DNA of 64,000 nt from Pseudoxanthomonas kalamensis DSM 18571 (GTDB lineage: Bacteria; Pseudomonadota; Gammaproteobacteria; Xanthomonadales; Xanthomonadaceae): positions 248,001-312,000 of the forward strand of contig NZ_PDWQ01000003.1 in assembly GCF_010211745.1 (NCBI RefSeq), in the 5' to 3' direction. A program made the position numbers and the translations under genes. The notes under the pieces are model-generated. The model saw nothing but the letters and a program-made list of their open reading frames with translations, did no database searches and was not told the origin of the DNA. This document shows positions 45,456-54,755 of the stretch, piece after piece. The first letter of the stretch is position 1. Each line of letters begins with the position of its first letter.

Positions 45456-48434
45456 ATGAAGAGCAAGAAGCCGAACCACCGCCGTCCGACCCGCAAGCTG
45501 CTGACTTGCGCGCTGGCCAGCTGCCTGATGCTGAGCGCAGCCCCCGTAGCGTTCGCGCAATCATCCAATGCGACCCTGCGCGGCCATGCGCCGACCGGTG
45601 CCGAGGTGACGGCGACCAATACCGAAACCGGCCTGACCCGGCGGGTGACCGTCGGCGCGGACGGCAACTACGCTCTGGTCGGCCTGCCGCCCGGCACCTA
45701 TCAGGTCGATGCCGGTCCCGGCACCGAGCAGACGGTCAAGCTGGCGGTGGCGACCTCGGTCAGTTTGGACCTGGGCACCGGTTCCACCACGCCTGCGGGC
45801 GATGCGACCACCCTGGCCACGGTTTCGGTGACCGCGCCGCCGCTGCAGGAAGTGAAGACTTCCGAGGTCGGCACCAATGTGTCGTTGAAGCAGATCAGTA
45901 CCGTGCCGCAGTTGACCCGCAACTTCCTGGAATTCGCCGATGCGGTTCCGGGTATGCAATTCAATACGGCCTCTAACGGTAACGCGTCGATCCGCGGTGG
46001 TGCGCAAACCACCAGTGCGGTCAATGTTTACATCGATGGCGTCGGGCAGAAGAGTTATCTGTTTGGAGGCGTATCGGGGCAATCGGGAAGCGCCGGCAAC
46101 CCGTTCCCGCAACTTGCCATCGGCGAATACAAGGTCATTACTTCCAACTACAAGGCCGAATTCGACCAGGTTGGGTCGGCGGCGATCATTGCGCAAACCA
46201 AGTCCGGCACTAATGAGTTTCATGGCGAGGTGTATGGCCGCCATACTGATTCGAGTTGGCGGGCAAGGACTCCGGCTGAAACCCAGCCCGGCAAGGACAA
46301 GCCGAAGACGCACCAGAACGAGTATGGCTTCGCGCTTGGTGGTCCGATCATCCAGGACAAGATGCACTTCTTCATCAGCTATGAAGGCAAGGGCTTCGTG
46401 ATTCCGGTGGATCCGGTTGCTACGGGCCAGAACATCGCCGGTATCGAACAGTATCTCCCGGCTGGAGTGAACGGAAAACTGGGTCCGGCTACGCGTCCGT
46501 TCAATGAAGATCTGTACTTTGGCAAGATCGATTGGGACATCGGTTACAACGATCGATTGGAGTTGTCGGCCAAGCTGCGTCGCGAGGATGCCCGTGACAA
46601 CATTGGCGGCACCAATACGGCAGATGCCTCCCGGAATTTCAAGAACGACGAGGATCGCTTCGATCTGAAGTGGCAGCATTATGGCGAGAGTTATCTGAAC
46701 GAGTTTGGAGTTTCCTACGAGAAATCGTTCTACAACCCGACGGCGTACAACATTGGAAACCGGGCGATCTATACGTTGGGAACAGACCAGACCAAGGTCA
46801 TCCTGAGCGATGGGGCCGCCAGTGGTCTGGGTATCCAGAACAAGGGCCAGGATGGCTTCTCGATCAAGGATGACATCACCTTCAACTCCATCGAGTGGTT
46901 CGGTGATCATGTGTTAAAGGCCGGAATCAAGTACAAGGAAGTGGACCTGACGCAGAGCGAAAACTCCGTCCTTAATCCATCGTTCTATTACGCGGTTTAT
47001 GAAGGTATCGGTACAGATACGACTCCGTACCGCGTCCAGTTCAACTTGCCCTATGTGGGTGCCACGCCTTCAGTGACTACCAAGGACAAGCAACTGGGCA
47101 TCTACTTCCAGGACGACTGGAACGTAAACGAGCATCTGCAGTTGAATCTGGGTCTGCGATGGGATTACGAGGAAATTCCTTCGTACCTGAATTACGTGAC
47201 GCCAGATGCCGTAATAGATGCTTTGACTGGCCCAGGTACGGATCCATCTGTCAGCGCGACTTATGCGGAACAGTTGGCCAAGGGTGGCATCGACATCAAT
47301 GACTACATCAGCAATGGTCATAACCGCAAGGCGGACAAGAACAATTTCGCGCCTCGGTTGGGCTTCTCGTACGACATCAACGGCGACGAGGCGCATGTGA
47401 TCTTCGGCGGCATCGGTCGCAGCTACGACCGCAACCTCTACGACTACATGGGCCTGGAACAGGTCAAGTCGGCCCTGGCCGCTTATACGATCCTGTTCTC
47501 GGACACTTCGGGGTGCACGCCGGCTCCGAATGCCTGCGCACCGTTCGATCCATCATATCTGGAAGGTGCGGAGGCACTGGCCAGCCTGGTGGATGCGAAG
47601 GGACGTCAGGGTGAAGCCGATCTGATCAACAACGACATAAAGACGCCGTATTCGGACCAGTTCTCCCTCGGTATGCGTAACCGGGTGGGGGAATGGAATA
47701 CTTCCGCTGCGGTAGCCTATATCCACAGTAAGGAAGGCTTCGTGTTTACCTTGGGTAACCGCTATCCCAACGGCGACTTCTTCCAAGGTGGCTCGCAGCC
47801 CTGGGGACACTCGCCGCCGGGGATGGGTGGCAGCTTGATCATCGGCAACAATGGCATCGAGACCAAAACCACGCAGTTGCTGCTCTCGGCTGAGAAGCCG
47901 TATAGCAAGGAGAGTGGTTGGGGCGTGACCGCGGCGTATACCTATTCACATGCGAAGGGCAATCGTGGTGGCGATGAGCATTACGCATTTGACGGTGCAT
48001 TCATCGGGGATTACCCGTTTATCGATCTGGCTGCCGTGCCTGAGCACCGTCTGGTGCTGACCGGCATCTATGACCTGCCGTGGGAAATCACCGCATCGGC
48101 CAAGGTCATCCTGGCTTCGCCTCCGCCCTTCAACGGTATTGCATCCGGGTCCTATTTCGATGGTATCCCGCGCCCAGTAGCGGTGGATGCGCCTGGAACC
48201 TTCGGTACTCGTGAAGTCGATCTGTCGTTGTCCAAGGACATGCTGATCACGGACGACGTGACCGTGCAGGTGCGCGCGGACCTGATCAATGCCTTCAATT
48301 ACGACAATCTGAGCTCCTACAACGTGAATTGGGGGAGTGGAGGCGTTTATGACCCGTCGATAACCTACAACCGTTATGGCGCCCAGCGTACGCCTCCTCG
48401 TACCCTGTTCATGAGCGTGCGGGTCATCTGGTAA
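45456..48434 (+). CDS. Oar-like TonB-dependent receptor with carboxypeptidase-regulatory domain
   Basis: A 992-residue outer-membrane transporter. The signal peptide is residues 1-34 (SCLMLSAAPVAFA). A CarboxypepD-regulatory-like domain follows (NATLRGHAPTGAEVTATNTE to LPPGTYQVDAG), then the plug (TVPQLTRNFLEFADAVPGMQ, IRGGAQTTSAVNVYIDGVG) and the beta barrel ending VRVIW with the terminal aromatic. There is no N-terminal STN signalling domain, so it should transport only. In Xanthomonads such receptors import plant or microbial saccharides. GGGAGGGGA precedes the ATG. The barrel-coding part has clearly lower GC (about 45-50% in sampled 60-base blocks) than adjacent genes. Confidence 0.92.
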   Translation: MKSKKPNHRRPTRKLLTCALASCLMLSAAPVAFAQSSNATLRGHAPTGAEVTATNTETGLTRRVTVGADGNYALVGLPPGTYQVDAGPGTEQTVKLAVATSVSLDLGTGSTTPAGDATTLATVSVTAPPLQEVKTSEVGTNVSLKQISTVPQLTRNFLEFADAVPGMQFNTASNGNASIRGGAQTTSAVNVYIDGVGQKSYLFGGVSGQSGSAGNPFPQLAIGEYKVITSNYKAEFDQVGSAAIIAQTKSGTNEFHGEVYGRHTDSSWRARTPAETQPGKDKPKTHQNEYGFALGGPIIQDKMHFFISYEGKGFVIPVDPVATGQNIAGIEQYLPAGVNGKLGPATRPFNEDLYFGKIDWDIGYNDRLELSAKLRREDARDNIGGTNTADASRNFKNDEDRFDLKWQHYGESYLNEFGVSYEKSFYNPTAYNIGNRAIYTLGTDQTKVILSDGAASGLGIQNKGQDGFSIKDDITFNSIEWFGDHVLKAGIKYKEVDLTQSENSVLNPSFYYAVYEGIGTDTTPYRVQFNLPYVGATPSVTTKDKQLGIYFQDDWNVNEHLQLNLGLRWDYEEIPSYLNYVTPDAVIDALTGPGTDPSVSATYAEQLAKGGIDINDYISNGHNRKADKNNFAPRLGFSYDINGDEAHVIFGGIGRSYDRNLYDYMGLEQVKSALAAYTILFSDTSGCTPAPNACAPFDPSYLEGAEALASLVDAKGRQGEADLINNDIKTPYSDQFSLGMRNRVGEWNTSAAVAYIHSKEGFVFTLGNRYPNGDFFQGGSQPWGHSPPGMGGSLIIGNNGIETKTTQLLLSAEKPYSKESGWGVTAAYTYSHAKGNRGGDEHYAFDGAFIGDYPFIDLAAVPEHRLVLTGIYDLPWEITASAKVILASPPPFNGIASGSYFDGIPRPVAVDAPGTFGTREVDLSLSKDMLITDDVTVQVRADLINAFNYDNLSSYNVNWGSGGVYDPSITYNRYGAQRTPPRTLFMSVRVIW

Positions 48435-48463
48435 TTGTTGTAGTTGTTTGACGCATGGATATG

Positions 48464-48491
48464 GCGAGCCCCATTTGACCGGGGCTCGCCG
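48464..48491 (+). terminator. Intercistronic hairpin after the TonB receptor
   Basis: A perfect 10-bp stem GGCGAGCCCC (48464-48473) and GGGGCTCGCC (48482-48491) with an 8-base loop and no T-run. It may partly terminate or stabilise the receptor mRNA, lowering expression of the downstream genes relative to the receptor. Confidence 0.55.
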
Positions 48492-48599
48492 ATGGCTCCA
48501 GTCGGGTGTGGCCTGTCGGGTATTGAGTTGTTTGTTGCTGCGCGGGCATGTGCAATTCGAAGGGGCTGCGCCTCATATCAGTTCGGGCGATGATTGGGC

Positions 48600-50126
48600 A
48601 TGAGTAATAATTCGATCCGTTCCATCGTCATCGTCGGCGGAGGTACGGCCGGCTGGATGAGTGCGGCTGCTTGCGCGAAGGTGCTTGGGCCGGATTATTC
48701 GATTCGCCTGATCGAATCGGAGGTCATTGGCACGGTGGGTGTCGGCGAAGGGACGGTGCCGTACATCCGTTCCTTCAACAGCATGTTGCAGATCGACGAG
48801 GCGGATTTCGTCCGCAATACCCAGGGTTCGTTCAAGCTGGGGGTGCAGTTTCGCGACTGGCGCCGGATCGGGGATACCTACATCCACGGTTTTGGCAGCG
48901 AGATCGGGCGGGCGCTCGGCTCCTTGCCGTTTCACCAGTACTGGCTCAAGGCTGCCCGCATGGGTGTTGCGAACAAGGATATCGGTGCCTATGTGCTGAG
49001 TTCGCTTGCGGCATCGCAGGACAGGTTCATGGTGTCGGCCAGCGATGTGCCGCCGGAATCGCCGCTGGCGAACATCGCCTACGCCTATCACTTCGATGCG
49101 GGACTGTATGCGCGATACCTGCGCGGCTATTCCGAGGTGAGGGGTGTTCGCAGGACCGAGGGTCGCATTTCGAAAATCGAGGTCGATCCTGGTAGCGGTT
49201 TCGTGCAGGTGGTTGTCATGGAGGACGGCGAAAGCATTCACGGCGATCTTTTCATCGATTGCTCGGGATTCCGTGGCCTGCTGATCGAGGAAACCCTGGA
49301 GACCGGCTACATCGATTACGGAGACTGGTTGCCCTGTGATCGCGCTTGGGCGGTACCGTCGGCGAATGTCGGGCCGCTGCAGCCGTATACGCGGGCAACT
49401 GCACGCGAGGCCGGCTGGCAATGGCGGATTCCGCTTCAACACCGGACCGGTAATGGGTACGTCTATTCCAGCCGTCATGTCAGTGACGACGAGGCGGCGG
49501 CGACCCTGCTGAAGCATCTCGACGGACCAGCACTGGACGAGCCGCGCCAGCTGCGCTTCGCCACCGGCCGACGCAGGAAATTCTGGAACCGCAACGTCGT
49601 CGCGATTGGTTTGTCAGGCGGATTCATGGAGCCGCTGGAGGCGACCGGCATCTATCTGATCCAGTCGGGCATCGCGAAGCTGCTGGGCCTGCTGCCGCGT
49701 GAGGGAATGCCAGAGGCGCTGGCGAACCGGTACAACCTGCAGATGGGATTCGACTTCGACCGGATCCGGGACTTCCTGATACTGCACTATCACGCGACCG
49801 AGCGCGACGACAGCCGTTTCTGGCAGCAATGCGCCAACATGGATATCCCGGAGGAATTGAAGGACGTCATTCGCCTGTTCAGGGATAGCGGCCGCTTCTA
49901 CCGCAATGGCGAGGAGATGTTCGCGGAGATGAGCTGGATCCAGATCATGCTGGGGCAGGGCATCGTGCCCGGGGACTACCATCCGCTGGTTGATCGGTTG
50001 CCTGCGGAGGAACTGGCGAAATACATGACCAGCGTCGGCAACACCATCGAGAACTGCGTGGCTGCGATGCCGCCGCTGCAGGCGTTCATCGACCGTCATT
50101 GCAAGGCGCCGGCGGCGGCGATGTGA
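48600..50126 (+). CDS. Flavin-dependent tryptophan halogenase family protein
   Basis: A 508-residue FAD-binding protein. The dinucleotide motif is GGGTAGWM (13-20). The catalytic lysine of halogenases is present as K79 in SFKLGVQF, the WxWxIP motif is W273-Q-W275-R-I-P, and a glutamate equivalent to the halogenase active-site Glu is E347 in FMEPLEATGIYL. These enzymes use FADH2, oxygen and halide to halogenate indoles. Homologues are regularly found beside TonB receptors in sugar loci, where their real substrate is unknown. No flavin reductase gene is adjacent. ATG 48600 is preferred over a TTG two codons upstream. Confidence 0.88.
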   Translation: MSNNSIRSIVIVGGGTAGWMSAAACAKVLGPDYSIRLIESEVIGTVGVGEGTVPYIRSFNSMLQIDEADFVRNTQGSFKLGVQFRDWRRIGDTYIHGFGSEIGRALGSLPFHQYWLKAARMGVANKDIGAYVLSSLAASQDRFMVSASDVPPESPLANIAYAYHFDAGLYARYLRGYSEVRGVRRTEGRISKIEVDPGSGFVQVVVMEDGESIHGDLFIDCSGFRGLLIEETLETGYIDYGDWLPCDRAWAVPSANVGPLQPYTRATAREAGWQWRIPLQHRTGNGYVYSSRHVSDDEAAATLLKHLDGPALDEPRQLRFATGRRRKFWNRNVVAIGLSGGFMEPLEATGIYLIQSGIAKLLGLLPREGMPEALANRYNLQMGFDFDRIRDFLILHYHATERDDSRFWQQCANMDIPEELKDVIRLFRDSGRFYRNGEEMFAEMSWIQIMLGQGIVPGDYHPLVDRLPAEELAKYMTSVGNTIENCVAAMPPLQAFIDRHCKAPAAAM

Positions 50127-50175
50127 TGCCGGCACGAAATTTTTCCCGCATGCGAATACAAGGTTTGGAAGGGTA

Positions 50176-51675
50176 ATGGTTTCCAGAATTCTATCGAAGT
50201 TGCGTCCCGTAATGGTGTTGGGTCTGCCGCTGTTCCTGCTTGCTTGCGCCGGGTCGCCGGAACCGAAGCGCGGTTCTGCAGGAACATTCGCGCCGCTGGC
50301 AGCGTCTCCCGAAAGTCCGCCGGCATTGCCGCCGTTGTTCGATGACATCGAACGTCGCGCGTTCCGGTATTTCTGGGACACGACCAATCCCGACAACGGG
50401 CTGGCGCCCGACCGCCACCCTTCGCGTCCGTTTTCCAGCATCGCGGCGGTCGGGTTTGCGTTGACCGCCTATCCGATCGGGATCGAGAACGGCTGGGTCG
50501 ATCGCGATCAGGCCATCGAACGCACGCTGAAGACGCTGGAATTCTTCCGCGATGCGCCGCAAGGGCCGCAGCCGCAGGGGACCAGCGGCTACAAGGGGTT
50601 CTATTACCACTTCCTCGACATGCAGACGGGTCACCGCATCAACAGCAACGTGGAGCTGTCCTCCATCGACACCTCGCTGCTGATGATGGGTGTACTGTTT
50701 GCGCAGAGCTATTACGACGGCGACGACCCGCGCGAGGCGCAGATCCGCGAAATTGCGGAGCAGTTGTATGCCGGCATCGACTGGAACTGGATGCAGCGCA
50801 ACGCGCCGCTGGTGTCGATGGGCTGGCATCCGGAGAAGGGCTTCATCGATAACGACTGGAAGGGCTTCGACGAGGCCATGTTCCTGTACGTGCTGGCGTT
50901 GGGCTCGCCGAGCCATCCGGTCGAGCCCGAGGCATGGCAGGCCTGGGCGCGAACCTACGATCGCGTCTGGGGGGAATTCCAGAGACAGGAATACCTGAGC
51001 TTCGCCCCGCAGTTCGGTCACCAATACAGCCAGAGCTGGATCGACTTCCGCGGTATCCGCGACGCGTTCATGCGCGACAAGGAGATGGACTATTTCGAGA
51101 ACAGCCGTCGCGCGACCCTGGCGCAGCAGGCTTATGCGGTCGCCAACCCGATGGGCTGGCGGGATTACGGCGAGAACGTCTGGGGGCTGACAGCCTGCGA
51201 TGGCCCGGGCACCGGCAAGCACGAGTACCAGGGCGAAATCCGCGATTTTCGCGGCTACAGCGCGCGCGGGCCCGGTCTGTCGGTGGCATTCGATGATGGC
51301 ACCCTGGCGCCGACCGCGGCGGTGGCTTCGTTGCCGTTCGCGCCCGAACTGGTGATTCCGGCGACCGAGGAGATGCAGCGGCGCTACGGCGAACACATCT
51401 ATGCCGAGTACGGCTTCCTTGATTCGTTCAATCCCAGCTTCCGCTATGACGTGCCGGTGAGCGACGGCCAGGTGATTCCGGGATTCGGCTGGGTGGCCGG
51501 CGATTACATCGGCATCGACCAGGGGCCGATCCTGCTGATGATCGCCAATTACCGCAACGGCTTCGTCTGGGACGTGATGAAGCGCAATCCGCACATCCGC
51601 ACCGGGCTTGAACGTGCCGGATTCACCGGTGGCTGGCTCGAAAACGACACCGTCGACAGCGGGCCGAACGGCTGA
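50176..51675 (+). CDS. GH144-like (glycoamylase domain) glucanase lipoprotein
   Basis: A 499-residue lipoprotein: lipobox ends at C24 (LPLFLLAC). The catalytic region from FDDIERRAFRYFWDTTNPDN to the C terminus is an (alpha/alpha)6 barrel of the glycoamylase (PF10091) type. Characterised members in GH144 are endo-beta-1,2-glucanases producing sophorose-type oligosaccharides. Conserved parts seen are SSIDTSLLMMGVLFAQ, KGFDEAMFLYVLALGSP, NVWGLTACDGPG and YGFLDSFN. The enzyme would act in the periplasm on polymer taken in by the receptor. It has a good GGAAGGG before the ATG and precedes the ABC binding protein by 10 bases. Confidence 0.85.
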   Translation: MVSRILSKLRPVMVLGLPLFLLACAGSPEPKRGSAGTFAPLAASPESPPALPPLFDDIERRAFRYFWDTTNPDNGLAPDRHPSRPFSSIAAVGFALTAYPIGIENGWVDRDQAIERTLKTLEFFRDAPQGPQPQGTSGYKGFYYHFLDMQTGHRINSNVELSSIDTSLLMMGVLFAQSYYDGDDPREAQIREIAEQLYAGIDWNWMQRNAPLVSMGWHPEKGFIDNDWKGFDEAMFLYVLALGSPSHPVEPEAWQAWARTYDRVWGEFQRQEYLSFAPQFGHQYSQSWIDFRGIRDAFMRDKEMDYFENSRRATLAQQAYAVANPMGWRDYGENVWGLTACDGPGTGKHEYQGEIRDFRGYSARGPGLSVAFDDGTLAPTAAVASLPFAPELVIPATEEMQRRYGEHIYAEYGFLDSFNPSFRYDVPVSDGQVIPGFGWVAGDYIGIDQGPILLMIANYRNGFVWDVMKRNPHIRTGLERAGFTGGWLENDTVDSGPNG

Positions 51676-51685
51676 CGGAGCGCAG

Positions 51686-53038
51686 ATGGCCTCTGTTTCC
51701 GGCAGCAAGCGGGTTCCGGTGATGATCGCCGGCGCATGGCGCAAGACGCAGGCGGGGCTGGGCCTGTTGTTGCTGATGGCGATATTGTCGGGCTGCGGCG
51801 AACGGAACGAATCGCGCGAGAAGCTGGTGTTCTGGGCCATGGGGCGCGAGGCCGAGGTGGTCTCCGGCCTGATCGAGGATTTCGAGCGCGAAAACCCTCA
51901 GATCGAAGTCGATGTGCAGCAGATTCCGTGGACGGCGGCGCACGAGAAGTTGCTGACCGCGTTCGCGGCCGACAGCCAGCCCGACCTGTGCCAGCTGGGC
52001 AATACCTGGATTCCCGAATTCGCTGCGCTGGAAACGCTGGAACCGCTGCAGGCTTACGTCGATGCTTCCGGTGCGGTCGAGCAGGGTGATTATTTCCCCG
52101 GCATCTGGGACACCAACATCGTCGATGATGTGCTGTATGGCGTACCGTGGTATGTCGATACCCGCCTGCTGTTCTACCGCAAGGACATCCTGCGCGAGGC
52201 CGGCGTCGAACGGCCGCCGCAGGACTGGGCGGAGTGGGAGCGGGCGATGGCGGCGATCAAGCGCCAGGTCGGTCCGGACCGTTACGCGATCCTGATGCCG
52301 ATCAACGAATTCGAGCAGCAGCTGTCGCTGGCGCTGCAGACCGGCGACCCATTGTTGCGCGAGCATGACACGCGGGGAAATTTTGCCAGTCCCGGTTTCC
52401 GCAAGGCGCTGGCGTTCTACGCCAACATGTTCGAACAGGGCTGGGCGCCGGAAGTGTCGGAGACGCAGATTTCCAACGTCTGGGATGAATTCTTCAACGG
52501 CTACTACGCGTTCTATCTTTCCGGTCCCTGGAACATCCGCGAGTTCCGCAAGCGCGCGCCGCCGGCGCTGGCCTCGGAGTGGGGCACGATGCCGCTGCCG
52601 GGCCCGGACGGTCCCGGCGCAGGCATCGCCGGCGGCACCAGTTTGGTGGTGTTCCGCGCATCCCGGCACAAGCAGGCGGCGTGGAAACTGATCGAGTTCC
52701 TGTCGCGCCCGCAGGTGCAGCAGCGATTCCATGCGCTGATCGGCGACCTGCCGCCTCGACGCAGCACCTGGGCGTTCCCGCAGCTGGCCGAGGACGAGTA
52801 CGCGCATGCTTTCCGCGACCAGCTGGAGCGGGTGCGGCCGACGCCCAAGGTGCTGGAGTGGGAGCGGATCGTGCAGGAGATGCGGCTGGAGACCGAGCGC
52901 GTGGTCCGCGGCGGCGAGTCGCAGGACGATGCGGTCAAGGCGCTCGATGCACGCGTCGACGGCATTCTGGAGAAGCGTCGCTGGATATACCGCAACGAGC
53001 ATCCCGCAGAAGCAGGCGCGACCGGGGAGGCACGATGA
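51686..53038 (+). CDS. Sugar ABC transporter substrate-binding lipoprotein
   Basis: A 450-residue extracellular solute-binding protein of family 1 (MalE/UgpB type). The lipobox ends at C37 (AILSGC). The mature part starts KLVFWAMGREAEVVSGLIED, with PQIEVDVQQIPWTAAHEKLL and GIAGGTSLVVFRASRHKQAA WK-type sequence typical of oligosaccharide binders. It delivers an oligosaccharide to the two permeases that follow. The start at 51686 has GGAG upstream; a later ATG at 51722 is possible. Its stop overlaps the next ATG (ATGA). Confidence 0.92.
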   Translation: MASVSGSKRVPVMIAGAWRKTQAGLGLLLLMAILSGCGERNESREKLVFWAMGREAEVVSGLIEDFERENPQIEVDVQQIPWTAAHEKLLTAFAADSQPDLCQLGNTWIPEFAALETLEPLQAYVDASGAVEQGDYFPGIWDTNIVDDVLYGVPWYVDTRLLFYRKDILREAGVERPPQDWAEWERAMAAIKRQVGPDRYAILMPINEFEQQLSLALQTGDPLLREHDTRGNFASPGFRKALAFYANMFEQGWAPEVSETQISNVWDEFFNGYYAFYLSGPWNIREFRKRAPPALASEWGTMPLPGPDGPGAGIAGGTSLVVFRASRHKQAAWKLIEFLSRPQVQQRFHALIGDLPPRRSTWAFPQLAEDEYAHAFRDQLERVRPTPKVLEWERIVQEMRLETERVVRGGESQDDAVKALDARVDGILEKRRWIYRNEHPAEAGATGEAR

Positions 53039-53916
53039 AGCGCTCATCGCTCGCCGGCTGGGTCTTCGCCGGTCCCGCGCTGGTGGTGATCGGGGTGTTC
53101 TTTGCCTTGCCCGTGCTGGCGGCGTTGCTGCTGAGCCTGACCGACTTCGACCTGTACGCGCTGGCCGACCCGCAGCATCTGCGCTTCACCGCGCTGGGCA
53201 ACTACATCGAATTGCTGCGCACGCCGATGTTCTGGAAGTCGCTGGGAAATACCAGCTACTTCGTCGTGGTCGGGGTGCCGTTGTCGATCACGGTGTCGCT
53301 GGGGGCGGCATTGCTGCTCAATGCGCCGGTGGCGCGCTTCAAGGGACTGTTCCGGACCGCGCTGTTCGCGCCGGTGGTGACTACGCTGGTCGCGGTGGCG
53401 GTGATCTGGCGCTACCTGTTCCATACCCGTTACGGGCTGGTCAACTGGGGCCTGGGCCATCTCGGCATCGACCCAGTGGACTGGCTGGGCGATCCGCACT
53501 GGGCGATGCCGACGATCATGCTGTTCGCGGTGTGGAAGAACTTCGGCTACAACATGGTGATCTTCCTGGCGGGTTTGCAGGCGATCCCGAACGACCTGTA
53601 CGAAGCCGCGCGGATCGATGGCGCCGGCCGCTGGAAGCAGTTCCTGCACATCACCCTGCCGATGCTGGGCCCGGTGCTGCTGGTGGTCGGGGTGATCACC
53701 GTGTCCGGCTATTTCCAGTTGTTCGCCGAACCCTACGTGATGACCCGCGGCGATCCGCTGCAGAGCACGGTCAGCGTCCTCTACTTCATGTTCGAGGAAG
53801 GCTTCAAGTGGTGGAACCTGGGGCGCGCCTCGGCGGTGGCGTTCCTGCTGTTCCTGATCATCTTGGCGGTGACGACGGTGATGCTGCGCCTGGGGCGCAG
53901 GAAGGGGATGGTATGA
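53035..53916 (+). CDS. Sugar ABC transporter permease (MalF/UgpA type)
   Basis: A 293-residue inner-membrane permease with six helices. The EAA loop that docks on the ATPase is EAARIDGAGRWKQFLHITLP. The start ATG overlaps the binding-protein stop, and the stop overlaps the second permease start (ATGA at both ends), so the three are translationally coupled. It pairs with the next gene to form the channel. Confidence 0.94.
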   Translation: MKRSSLAGWVFAGPALVVIGVFFALPVLAALLLSLTDFDLYALADPQHLRFTALGNYIELLRTPMFWKSLGNTSYFVVVGVPLSITVSLGAALLLNAPVARFKGLFRTALFAPVVTTLVAVAVIWRYLFHTRYGLVNWGLGHLGIDPVDWLGDPHWAMPTIMLFAVWKNFGYNMVIFLAGLQAIPNDLYEAARIDGAGRWKQFLHITLPMLGPVLLVVGVITVSGYFQLFAEPYVMTRGDPLQSTVSVLYFMFEEGFKWWNLGRASAVAFLLFLIILAVTTVMLRLGRRKGMV

Positions 53917-54755
53917 GCGCGGGACGCGAGGTCGGCGGCAGTCGCTGGCATGCAGTGTGGGTCAATGGCGCACTGGTGGCGCTGGCCATCGTCAGCTTGG
54001 CACCGTTGCTGTGGATGGTGTCGGTGTCGTTCATGCCGACCGGCGAGGCCAGCCGCTTCCCGCCGCCGCTGCTGCCTTCGTCCACCACGCTGGACAACTA
54101 TCGCGAACTGTTCATGCGCACCGGGATGGCGCGGAACTTCGCCAATAGCCTGCTGGTGTCCGGGGCGATCACGCTGGGCTCTCTGGCCATCAATGCGATG
54201 GCCGGCTATGCCTTTGCCAAACTGCGTTTCACCGGACGCGAGCGGGTGTTCCAGGTATTGCTGGCGGCGCTGGTGATCCCGGCCCAGGTGGCGATGCTGC
54301 CGCTGTTTCTGATGATGAAGCAGATGGGGCTGGTCAACAGCTACTGGGGCGTGATCGTGCCGGCGCTGGCGACCGTGTTCGGAATCTTCCTGGTTCGCCA
54401 GTACGCGCGCAGCATTCCCGACGATCTGCTGGAAGCCGCGCGGATCGATGGTGCGGGCGAAATGCGCATCTTCTTCCGGATCGTGCTGCCGATGCTCAAG
54501 CCGGTGCTGGTCACCCTGGCCATCTTCACCTTCATGGGCGCGTGGAACGATTTCATGTGGCCGCTGATCGTGCTGACCGACCAGGCGCACTACACCTTGC
54601 CGGTGGCGCTGGCGACCTTGTCGCGCGAGCACATCATGGACGTGGAAATGATGATGGCCGGTGCGGTGGTGACCGTGTTGCCGGTGCTGCTGCTGTTCCT
54701 GGCCTTGCAGCGGTACTACATCCAGGGCCTGCTGCTGGGAAGCGTGAAAGGATGA
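53913..54755 (+). CDS. Sugar ABC transporter permease (MalG/UgpE type)
   Basis: A 280-residue permease, six helices, EAA loop EAARIDGAGEMRIFFRIVLP. The N-terminal LAPLLWMVSVSFMPTGEA and the C-terminal AGAVVTVLPVLLLFLALQRY IQG-type end fit the MalG group. Its ATG overlaps the first permease and its TGA overlaps the ATG of the next gene. Confidence 0.94.
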   Translation: MSAGREVGGSRWHAVWVNGALVALAIVSLAPLLWMVSVSFMPTGEASRFPPPLLPSSTTLDNYRELFMRTGMARNFANSLLVSGAITLGSLAINAMAGYAFAKLRFTGRERVFQVLLAALVIPAQVAMLPLFLMMKQMGLVNSYWGVIVPALATVFGIFLVRQYARSIPDDLLEAARIDGAGEMRIFFRIVLPMLKPVLVTLAIFTFMGAWNDFMWPLIVLTDQAHYTLPVALATLSREHIMDVEMMMAGAVVTVLPVLLLFLALQRYYIQGLLLGSVKG

